DNA of 22,677 nt from Phycisphaerae bacterium (GTDB lineage Bacteria > Planctomycetota > Phycisphaerae > Sedimentisphaerales > Anaerobacaceae), in contig JAUVYZ010000003.1 in assembly GCA_030602845.1 (NCBI GenBank), positions 1 through 22,677 of the forward strand. Direction: 5' to 3'. Below the pieces are notes generated by a model, which was not told the DNA's origin, made no database searches, and worked only from the letters and a program-made list of their open reading frames with translations. A program made the translations under genes and the position numbers. Of this stretch, positions 13,733 through 20,036 are shown in pieces (within the stretch, counting starts at the first letter, position 1; each line of letters starts with the position of its first letter).

Positions 13733-15313
13733 ATGAAAAAGGAATTTTTTACCGACAAAAAAGTTTTGATTATGGGCCTCGGACATTTCGGCGGCGGAGC
13801 TGATGTCGCTGAATTTGCCGCAAACGCCGGCGCAAAAGTAATAGTAACGGATTTAGCTTCAGCCGAGCAGTTGTGCGATTCTATAAGCCGGCTCCAAAAA
13901 TTTCCCGATATTGAATTCCATCTCGGCTCACACGACCCTGCCGATTTCCAGCAAGCCGACATTATCGTAGCCAATCCCGCAGTTGCCCCTGATAATGAGT
14001 TTCTCAAACTTGCCCGCCGGCACAAAAAATTCATCACCTCCCAGATAAGCATCTTTTTTGAACTGTGTCCTGCGCCGATAATCGGAATAACGGGGGCGAA
14101 CGGCAAAAGCACAACAGCCGCCCTCACCGCCCACCTACTGAACCTTGCGCTCAGTAAAAACTCCAGCATCAATAAAAATGTCATTGCGAGCGAAGCGAAG
14201 CAATCTCAAAATACGCAATACGCAATACGCAATACGCAATACGAGAAGGTTTGGCTCAGTGGCAACATAGGCAACGAGCCGCTATTAACCAGGCTAAACC
14301 AAACCAGCCCCAACGATTTGGTTGTTCTGGAACTGTCGAGCTTTCAGCTTGAGCAATTAGCACTACCCCGCACCAATTGTCTCTCATCAAAAGGACAACG
14401 CTCCGGTAATAAGCGATATCCACGACAAACATCAATTGGTGCGGGGCAAAAGGCGCCGAAGGTTGCACTCTTGACAAACCTTACCCCAAACCATCTTGAC
14501 CGCTACGGCACGTTCGCCGATTACTGTGCCGCCAAGGAAAACATCTTTAGGTTTCAAAAACTGGATAGAAATTGCCCCGCTGTTTCCATCTTCAATGCCG
14601 AAGACAAAATCGGCGCTGAATGGTTTGAGAAATACAGCAAAGACACCGGCAGGATTTGCATCAAATTTTCAACTGACGATGTAAGTGAAGAAATTCGCAG
14701 TGGTTTTTCTTTGCCCGGCCGGGCCAATCTTTCAAACCTCGCCGCCGCCGTCGCCGTCGCCAGGCATTTTGGCGCCGACGATGACCGGATTAAAAGTTCC
14801 CTGCCGGAATTTAAGCCGTTACCTCATCGCCTCGAATTGGTCGCGGAGATAAACGGCGTCTGCTGGTACAATGATTCCAAAGCCACTACGCCACAGAGTG
14901 CGATTGCGTCGCTCGAGGCCTTTGAACAGCCCACGATTATCATTGCCGGTGGGTACGATAAGAATCTGCCCTTCGATGAACTCGGCCAAAAAATAGCCCA
15001 AAGTGCTAAAGCTGCTATCCTGCTCGGCCAGACCGCCCAAAAAATCGCAGATGCAATACATAATGCTAAGATGTCATTGCGAGGAGCAAAGCGACGAAGC
15101 AATCTCAACCAACCAGATATGGGATGCCAGATACGAGATACGCAAATCGAAATTGTTGGTTCTCTCGCCGAGGCCGTCCAATTAGCGAATCGGCTCGCAG
15201 AAACCGGTGATGTCGTCTTGTTAAGCCCAGCTTGCGCAAGCTACGATATGTTCGACAATTTCCAGCACCGCGGCAAAGTGTTTGCCGAACTTGTAAGGCA
15301 GATTATTGGCTAA
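13733..15313 (+). CDS. murD: UDP-N-acetylmuramoylalanine--D-glutamate ligase with three in-frame repeat insertions
   Basis: Mur ligase that adds D-Glu to UDP-MurNAc-L-Ala in peptidoglycan synthesis. Seen: N-terminal Rossmann domain (KKVLIMGLGHFGGG; IVANPAVAPDNE), ATP loop GITGANGKSTTAALTAHLL (about 120-138), GNIGNEPLL, ELSSFQLEQL, LTNLTPNHLDRYG, PHRLELV with WYNDSKATTPQSA, IIAGGYDKNLPF and the end SPACASYDMFDNFQHRG. At 526 residues it is longer than the usual 440-460. The excess of about 70 residues is accounted for by repeat insertions at residues 150-170, 212-238 and 448-470, all keeping the frame and falling between conserved blocks. All catalytic motifs remain, so it is probably functional. 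No other peptidoglycan gene flanks it, unlike the usual dcw cluster. Confidence 0.93.
   Translation: MKKEFFTDKKVLIMGLGHFGGGADVAEFAANAGAKVIVTDLASAEQLCDSISRLQKFPDIEFHLGSHDPADFQQADIIVANPAVAPDNEFLKLARRHKKFITSQISIFFELCPAPIIGITGANGKSTTAALTAHLLNLALSKNSSINKNVIASEAKQSQNTQYAIRNTQYEKVWLSGNIGNEPLLTRLNQTSPNDLVVLELSSFQLEQLALPRTNCLSSKGQRSGNKRYPRQTSIGAGQKAPKVALLTNLTPNHLDRYGTFADYCAAKENIFRFQKLDRNCPAVSIFNAEDKIGAEWFEKYSKDTGRICIKFSTDDVSEEIRSGFSLPGRANLSNLAAAVAVARHFGADDDRIKSSLPEFKPLPHRLELVAEINGVCWYNDSKATTPQSAIASLEAFEQPTIIIAGGYDKNLPFDELGQKIAQSAKAAILLGQTAQKIADAIHNAKMSLRGAKRRSNLNQPDMGCQIRDTQIEIVGSLAEAVQLANRLAETGDVVLLSPACASYDMFDNFQHRGKVFAELVRQIIG
14181..14242. repeat. Composite insertion 1 in murD: CATTGCGAG element plus GCAATAC heptads
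   Basis: 14181-14207 is the CATTGCGAG...GCAATCTC element, with ATTGC/GCAAT at its ends. It is followed directly by five heptads (aaaatac and four gcaatac, 14208-14242). It encodes VIASEAKQSQ followed by NTQYAIRNTQY. The element is related to 15074-15106. Confidence 0.9.
14366..14446. repeat. Insertion 2 in murD: CCCGCACCAATT hairpin element, copy 2
   Basis: A perfect 14-base inverted repeat, CCCCGCACCAATTG (14366-14379) and CAATTGGTGCGGGG (14433-14446), bounds an 81-base segment: exactly 27 codons, in phase. It adds residues 212-238 between SSFQLEQLAL and KVALLTNLTP, which are nearly adjacent in other MurD proteins. The interior differs from the copy at 11136-11204. Confidence 0.9.
15074..15143. 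repeat. Composite insertion 3 in murD: CATTGCGAG element plus GATACGA heptads
   Basis: 15074-15106 is a second CATTGCGAG...CAATCTC element. After 9 bases it is followed by heptads gatatgg, gatgcca, gatacga, gatacgc (15116-15143). It encodes roughly SLRGAKRRSNLNQPDMG then CQIRDTQ before IEIVGSLAEAV of the C-terminal domain. It has the same order of parts as insertion 1 but a different heptad sequence. Confidence 0.85.
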
Positions 15314-15393
15314 ATTATCGAAATATTCACCTAAAAAAACGGTTTTACTCCTAAAAAATATCTGAAAAAAATACGCAAAAATATATGACGATA

Positions 15394-15426
15394 TTGATTT
15401 AATATAGTACTATGTAATACATAGTA
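15394..15426 (+). promoter_or_regulatory. Probable PadR operator overlapping a promoter
   Basis: TACTATGT (15408-15415), AAT, ACATAGTA (15419-15426) is a perfect 8-base inverted repeat carrying the ATGT/ACAT halves typical of PadR-family sites. A -35-like TTGATT at 15394 with a 17-base spacer puts the -10 inside the palindrome. Binding by the PadR protein encoded 19 bases downstream would block its own promoter. The rest of 15314-15444 holds no other feature. Confidence 0.7.
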
Positions 15427-15444
15427 TTTATAACGAGGTATATT

Positions 15445-15792
15445 ATGAAATCAAGAGCTCAATATCGTAAAGGTTGTGCAAGAACATTAGTTCTAAAAGT
15501 CCTTTCAGAACGGCCTATGTATGGCTATGAAATTGCGACAACACTGGCTCAACGAAGTGAAGATATTTTTTCTTTGGGCCAAGGAACACTGTATCCACTG
15601 TTATATTCATTGGAAAAGAAAGGAATGATTCGTGTCAGTAAAAAGGTGATAGACGAAAAAACCGGCCGAAAACGCCTCTATTACGAACTAACCCAGAAAG
15701 GCAAAGAGTGTCTCGAACAGGATTTAGCCACATGGGCAGACATCGTAAAAGGAATGTCTCTGGTGTTGAGGTCTTCATATGCTAAATGTTGA
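15445..15792 (+). CDS. PadR family transcriptional regulator
   Basis: 115 residues, a winged-helix DNA-binding protein of the short PadR type. Seen: GCARTLVLKVLSERPMYGYE (about 10-29), IFSLGQGTLYPLLYSLEKKGMI (recognition helix, about 46-67), and the wing TGRKRLYYELTQKGKECL (about 73-90), followed by a short C-terminal dimerisation helix. ATG at 15445 with GAGG about 8 bases upstream. A palindrome with ATGT/ACAT halves sits just upstream, so self-repression is likely. It overlaps the next gene by 14 bases. PadR genes are often paired this way with a HAAS-domain membrane protein. Confidence 0.95.
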   Translation: MKSRAQYRKGCARTLVLKVLSERPMYGYEIATTLAQRSEDIFSLGQGTLYPLLYSLEKKGMIRVSKKVIDEKTGRKRLYYELTQKGKECLEQDLATWADIVKGMSLVLRSSYAKC

Positions 15793-16357
15793 ACAATACA
15801 TTAACCGGGTAATGGAAATTGCTGATTTGACTCGCAAAGACGAAAAACGGGTTCGTAGTGAATTAGAGTCTCATCTGTACGAAATGTTAAACGCCGGGGA
15901 GAAATCCGGTCTGATAGAAAGTGAGGTTATGACTATGGTTGAGAAGGAATTTGGCAAGGCAGAAGAGTTGGGGAAAATGATTGCCAGGGCAAGAGGCAAG
16001 TTCCGCACATATTTAAAGAAACAAGCAAGAAGGCTACCCATCATCATTGCGGCAGCAGTAATACTTGCATTTGCAGTAAAAGCTGTAGCTTTTGAAGCTT
16101 TTCGTGTCACAACAGATGCTATTTCCCCAAGAGCCCCAAAAGGCTCCAGAGTCTTGGTCAACAAGCTTACACATAACTTCAAACTGAACGATGTTATAAT
16201 TTTTCGGGGCGACAAATGTGCAATAGTAGGCATTGTAAAGGAAATTGACAAAGATAGGGATGGAGTTATTGTGAGCAGAAAGAACGAAGAAGATGTATTT
16301 GTTCCAGAAGACAAGGTAATCGGCAAAGCGTTTTTCCTTTATTCTTATTCTCTATAG
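15779..16357 (+). CDS. HAAS-like domain fused to a signal-peptidase-like (S26) domain lacking catalytic residues
   Basis: 192 residues in three parts. Residues 1-70 (VEQYINRVMEIADLTRKDEK..VRSELESHLYEML...VEKEFGKAEELGKMI) fit the helical HAAS/DUF1700 domain usual in PadR partners. One membrane helix follows (about 86-104). Residues of about 105-192 align with signal peptidase I: EAFRVTTDAISPRAPKGSRVLVNKL matches the EAFRIPSGSMEPTL..GDRVLVNK box, then NDVIIFRG, then VPEDKVIGKAFF like the closing VP.D.VIGK. In this alignment the catalytic serine falls on Ala114, and the Lys/His position falls on Gly151. The domain is therefore probably not a protease and may bind a peptide or act as sensor. The overlap with padR implies joint expression. 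Family calls are by eye. Confidence 0.75.
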   Translation: MLNVEQYINRVMEIADLTRKDEKRVRSELESHLYEMLNAGEKSGLIESEVMTMVEKEFGKAEELGKMIARARGKFRTYLKKQARRLPIIIAAAVILAFAVKAVAFEAFRVTTDAISPRAPKGSRVLVNKLTHNFKLNDVIIFRGDKCAIVGIVKEIDKDRDGVIVSRKNEEDVFVPEDKVIGKAFFLYSYSL

Positions 16358-16420
16358 CCACTGGTAATTCTACCCAGGGGCATATTTCAGGAATATGCAG
16401 TGAAAAAAGCAAACCAAGAT

Positions 16421-16516
16421 GGCCCCGCCTGTGCAAGCTACGATATGTTTGACAATTTCCAGCACCGAGGCCGACAGCTTTGCAAACTCATCCGCCAAGT
16501 CAGCGGTGGATTATAG
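16421..16516 (+). pseudogene. Orphan 3' end of a murD gene
   Basis: Translating from 16421 gives GPACASYDMFDNFQHRGRQL, then CKLIRQVSGGL and a TAG at 16514-16516. This is the C-terminal end of MurD (SPACASYDMFDNFQHRGKVFAELVRQIIG in the intact gene at 15226-15310). The first 50 bases are nearly identical to the intact copy, with differences mainly at third codon positions; the rest is more diverged. No start of a Mur ligase lies upstream: the same frame is closed by the stop of the preceding gene at 16355-16357. It is a remnant of a second murD or of a rearranged murD tail. 16517-16719 shows nothing further except a GAGG ribosome site for the PilZ gene. Confidence 0.8.
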
Positions 16517-16719
16517 GAATATCTTTACCCGTAAGCCGGAAAACAAAAAAACCTGCAAAAAAGCTAATCGGCCCATTCTGTCATTACTGAACTCAGAATA
16601 AGCCAATCTGTCTTATCAACTCAGTCAGCGGCGATTTTCCCGGCAATCCTTCGTAAAGTCACCCCTTAAATCTGTCGATTTCCAGAACAATAAAGCACAA
16701 GGTTTCTGAGGTATTAAAA

Positions 16720-17115
16720 ATGGACAGGAACAACGAGCGAAGAAGTGAGCAAAGACTGCGTTATTATTGGCCCATCTGGTTCGCCGAGGACTTTGACGAG
16801 GCACTTTCACAGGGCCAGATGCTTGATATTTCCAGCAGGGGAGCGGCGTTTACCTGCCACGCCGACGACACTTGTCCCTACCTCGGCCAGGAAATAACCG
16901 CTCGTTTTAGTGTCCCGCGTTTCGGCCCCGACGACTCCTTCGATATGGCAAACTTCACCCGCTCCGCTCATATCTGCCGCGTCGAAGAAGTAAATGCCTT
17001 CTTACGCCGTGTTGCAGTTCAGTTCGCCGAGCCGCTGCCCTTCAAACCCGGCGAACAAGCCGATAACAAAACCGAATCTGAAGCACAGCAAGAGCTTGAT
17101 TCCCTGACGATATAA
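16720..17115 (+). CDS. PilZ domain protein, putative c-di-GMP receptor
   Basis: 131 residues. The two c-di-GMP binding motifs of PilZ are present: RRSEQR at 7-12 (RxxxR) and DISSRG at 36-41 (D/NxSxxG), followed by beta strands (GAAFTCHAD; EITARFSVPRF) and a closing VAVQFAEPL. The C-terminal 25 residues are acidic and probably disordered. ATG at 16720 with GAGG about 10 bases upstream. Stand-alone PilZ proteins bind c-di-GMP and pass the signal to a partner, often in motility, polysaccharide export or surface attachment; the partner here is unknown. Confidence 0.88.
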   Translation: MDRNNERRSEQRLRYYWPIWFAEDFDEALSQGQMLDISSRGAAFTCHADDTCPYLGQEITARFSVPRFGPDDSFDMANFTRSAHICRVEEVNAFLRRVAVQFAEPLPFKPGEQADNKTESEAQQELDSLTI

Positions 17116-17129
17116 TTGATTATTGAGCT

Positions 17130-17171
17130 CCGTCTCACCGCCCTCCGTCATCTGCCCTCTGTCCTCTGTCT
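17130..17171. repeat. Heptad array, six pyrimidine-rich units
   Basis: Units ccgtctc, accgccc, tccgtca, tctgccc, tctgtcc, tctgtct. It fills most of the gap between the convergent stops at 17115 and 17173. The unit tctgtct also appears in a shorter stretch near 391-397. Confidence 0.75.
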
Positions 17172-17172
17172 C

Positions 17173-19515
17173 CTAACGCTGGTCGTGCGGGACCATAACC
17201 GTGGCTCTTGCCACAGTAACATTTCCGGAATCATCGACCGCCTGATAAGTTATAGTGTAAATCCTGCCGCTGCCGCTTCCACTGCGTTCAGCCCTTAGAT
17301 AGATAGACCCATCATCGCCTATTTGAATATTTAGAGTTGTATGCCCATCGCCTTTTGTATCGTTGCCTTCGTTCATCGTGATGCTTACCAGCGAAACCTC
17401 CGGGGAAGCGTCGCAGATGTCGCTTGCCGTCCAGGAAGGCGTAATCAGGACCATCTTATGATTCGCCGGCCACAGCGTATCAGGTGTAACAGATAGAGTA
17501 AATTCTGGCGGTGTAGTATCCTGAACAATAATCGTAACCTCGTTGGTATCAAACGCCCCGGCTCTATCGATTACCTCGAGCACAATAATATGTTCGCCGA
17601 GCGGCAGGTTGCAGTCTATAATCTCCCCGCTCGCAAGGAAATCCTCAAAGTTCGGGTTACAAGCGTCAACCTTATACCAATCGAAATGGGCTATATCGTC
17701 ATTCGTCCCCGGCGCCGAATCCGCATCACTCGAGCCGGAACCATCTAATGTAACCCTTGCTCCAAAGGTGCCTTCTGCCTCGACTATTCTGTCACCACCC
17801 ACTATACAGGCAACAGGAGCGGTGTTGGGGTATTCATAGGCACCCATATCGATTCGCCCGCCGATTACGCGCGGCTTACCGTCGAGGTCTGTCTCGTTAG
17901 GCTCGGCTACATAATCCGGGTCGCCGGCGTTTATGCAAGGCGAATCCGGCAGCAGATGATAATCACCATTATTCGCATCAACAAAACACGGGTCGGCATC
18001 AATATTACTTTCACCTAGCCAGCCACTCTGCACATCACTGTAAGTGATTATGATTGTCGAACTGTCGTTGTTCCATATTTCACCACCGCCGTTCCAGAGA
18101 ATACAGTTAGTTATTTGAACATTGCTCGGGCGAGGCTCCACTTGCCAAGAATCACAAGCCAGAGCATTTCCATTGGATGCGTTATTACCAGCCATGGTGC
18201 AATTGACCATTGTCGGGCTACTGCCGTCACTGTATATGGCACCTCCGGAGTTAGCTAAGTTTTCACTGAATATGCAATTAATTATTGTGGGGTTACCAAA
18301 ATATTCATTGGCAATACCACCGCCGTTTCCTGCCGCCGAGTTCTTACTGAACGTACAATGGGCCAACTTAGAGTTACTGTGTCTGTCAAATAGTCCTCCT
18401 CCAGCAAAAGACGCTGAGTTCTCACTGAACGCACACTGAGTCAGAACTGGGCTGTTGCTATACCAATTGCCCATACCGCCGCCTGAATTAGCCGAGTTCT
18501 TTATAAATGTGCAGTTGGCTAGCGTTGGGCTGCTCTCATCGTTACAGATCCCTCCACCCCATGCATTGGCCAGATTCTCACTAAATGTGCAGTTGGCCAG
18601 CACGGGACAACTCGCTTTGTCGTTGGCCATGCCGCCACCGTTCCCAGCCAGATTCCTACTAAATGTGCAATTCCGCAAAATGGGACTGCTGTTATCTAGG
18701 TTCATCATCCCACCTCCAATACCTGCTGAATTGTTGGTGAACATGCAGCGGGTCAGCACTGGGTTGCTATCCCATCTATTGTGCATCCCACCACCACCTT
18801 CCCCACCTGCTGAATTCACGCTGAACGTACAGTAAGTCACAACCGGACTGCTATTAACCCTGTTGGCTATACCGCCGCCTCCCCTATTTGCAGAATTACC
18901 CCTAAAAGAGCATTTTGTTAGCATGGGGTTGCTGTATTCCACATCGTATATACCTCCGCCATACCAGTGTGCCGAGTTATTGCTGAATGTGCAGTTGGTA
19001 AGCTCAGGACTGCTATTCCAGTTGTACAGCCCACCCCCATCATATTCTGCTGAGTTTCTGCTGAAGGTACAGTTGATGATGGTAGGTTCGCTACCATTGC
19101 TACAGTAGATGCCTCCACCATATTTAGCGTAACCATTGGTAATAGCAAACCCATTCAAAACCGAAATGCTAGTTTCGGCCCTGTGGAAGTAGAAACCCCG
19201 GTGAGGTTCGGTTGTTGTGCCGTTGCAGTCTATAATTGTCGCCGCAACGACATTGGGGTCATTTGGATCGATGCTCCGAACGGTGATGGCCTTACCGAAA
19301 AAGTCAATATCCCTATTGTCGTCTCCTGTGTATGTACCAGGCTGAAGCTCGATAGTATCGCCATCGTTAGAATCATCGATTGCCGCCTGAATATTGTCAA
19401 AATCCGCAGGCCCATCGTCATCAACGGTGATAATTCGCCCCGCAGCCGTGCCCAACATCCACAGCAAAAATACTGACATTACCAGCCACACATTCAGATT
19501 TTTTCTCGTTTTCAT
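17173..19515 (-). CDS. Secreted right-handed beta-helix protein (choice-of-anchor Q)
   Basis: 780 residues. The start at 19515 has AAAGGG 7-8 bases upstream. A Sec signal peptide (about 1-26, MKTRKNLNVW then hydrophobic to AAG) is followed by the capping segment ITVDDDGPADFDNIQAAIDD (29-48), then about twelve parallel beta-helix repeats (133-448) of the pattern GGGIxN..SSP.L.NCTFS.NSA. The choice-of-anchor-Q domain is at about 504-562 (DADPCFVDANNGDYHLLPDS...INAGDP, then DMGAYEY). A PKD/Ig-like module (about 564-668) and a C-terminal domain with TPDTLWPANHKMV and VDDSGN...ATVMVPHDQR complete it. This architecture is typical of large planctomycete surface or secreted proteins, some of which bind or cleave polysaccharides; no pectate-lyase active site could be identified. 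No PEP-CTERM anchor. Confidence 0.92.
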   Translation of the reverse strand: MKTRKNLNVWLVMSVFLLWMLGTAAGRIITVDDDGPADFDNIQAAIDDSNDGDTIELQPGTYTGDDNRDIDFFGKAITVRSIDPNDPNVVAATIIDCNGTTTEPHRGFYFHRAETSISVLNGFAITNGYAKYGGGIYCSNGSEPTIINCTFSRNSAEYDGGGLYNWNSSPELTNCTFSNNSAHWYGGGIYDVEYSNPMLTKCSFRGNSANRGGGGIANRVNSSPVVTYCTFSVNSAGGEGGGGMHNRWDSNPVLTRCMFTNNSAGIGGGMMNLDNSSPILRNCTFSRNLAGNGGGMANDKASCPVLANCTFSENLANAWGGGICNDESSPTLANCTFIKNSANSGGGMGNWYSNSPVLTQCAFSENSASFAGGGLFDRHSNSKLAHCTFSKNSAAGNGGGIANEYFGNPTIINCIFSENLANSGGAIYSDGSSPTMVNCTMAGNNASNGNALACDSWQVEPRPSNVQITNCILWNGGGEIWNNDSSTIIITYSDVQSGWLGESNIDADPCFVDANNGDYHLLPDSPCINAGDPDYVAEPNETDLDGKPRVIGGRIDMGAYEYPNTAPVACIVGGDRIVEAEGTFGARVTLDGSGSSDADSAPGTNDDIAHFDWYKVDACNPNFEDFLASGEIIDCNLPLGEHIIVLEVIDRAGAFDTNEVTIIVQDTTPPEFTLSVTPDTLWPANHKMVLITPSWTASDICDASPEVSLVSITMNEGNDTKGDGHTTLNIQIGDDGSIYLRAERSGSGSGRIYTITYQAVDDSGNVTVARATVMVPHDQR
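18172..19119 (-). repeat. Twelve beta-helix coding repeats, about 26 codons each
   Basis: The stretch encodes residues 133-448 of the beta-helix protein. Each unit carries GGG, an SSP turn, NCTF and NSA. Repeat composition also opens long false reading frames on the plus strand (for example 18122-19108), which should not be called as genes. Confidence 0.9.
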
Positions 19516-19835
19516 TTTTTTGCCCTTTCAATAGGCCTGACACGTTCGGGATATATAAGCTAATAACTTTAGAAAGCAGGGCCGGTATGAAGCGGGCGTA
19601 ATGTACGGCACCGGAATAGAGGCAATTTTTCCAACCCGCCTCCATATCCCAGCCAAACCACATGTTAATACAAAAGCACCTGCTTTTGCAAGGATTTTTT
19701 CTCAAAGAACAAATACCAATATCAGTGTTAATCCGGGTCTGTAAATTTTTTTAATTTATTTGTGTTTTTTGTACTACTCTGCGAAGTACTCGCTACGTAG
19801 CACGAGTGCCCTTTTGTGACTAATAAATTCCTCTA
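19516..19835. other. Intergenic region without a supported gene
   Basis: This is the leader side of the beta-helix gene. It holds a palindrome GCTACGTAGC (19792-19801) within ACTC...CGAGT, and otherwise AT-rich sequence with no open frame that looks coding. Confidence 0.5.
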
Positions 19836-19870
19836 ACGACATACGATATACGACATACGCAATACGAAAT
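19836..19870. repeat. Heptad array, five ACGNNAT units
   Basis: Units acgacat, acgatat, acgacat, acgcaat, acgaaat. The unit acgcaat is a rotation of the GCAATAC unit in the arrays at 8572 and 14208. Confidence 0.9.
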
Positions 19871-19923
19871 AAATCCGTGTCTAAAAAAAACCGGTCAGTT
19901 TGAGTTAATCTATGAAAAAATAG

Positions 19924-19952
19924 TTTTTCAGTGCCCCATAATTGTTTATAAT
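19924..19952 (+). promoter_or_regulatory. Possible promoter for the Tat-exported fucose-isomerase-like gene
   Basis: A TATAAT at 19947-19952 is preceded by TTTTTC at 19924-19929 with a 17-base spacer. The -10 is perfect and the -35 weak. It lies about 85 bases before the ATG at 20037. Confidence 0.4.
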
Positions 19953-20036
19953 GGCAGTAACTTATTTTTTGAGTAGTCCTGATTTTTCTCAAAAAAAATA
20001 CTGACACTACAGAAATTAAACAGGAAAGGAGTTGAG

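Noticed and set aside
18122..19108. Several plus-strand ORFs opposite the beta-helix gene
   Set aside because: Pro/Leu-rich periodic peptides with a period of about 26 residues mirror the beta-helix repeats on the coding strand.
8572..19870. CRISPR array reading of the short repeats
   Set aside because: Units are contiguous 7-mers without spacers and no cas gene is present.
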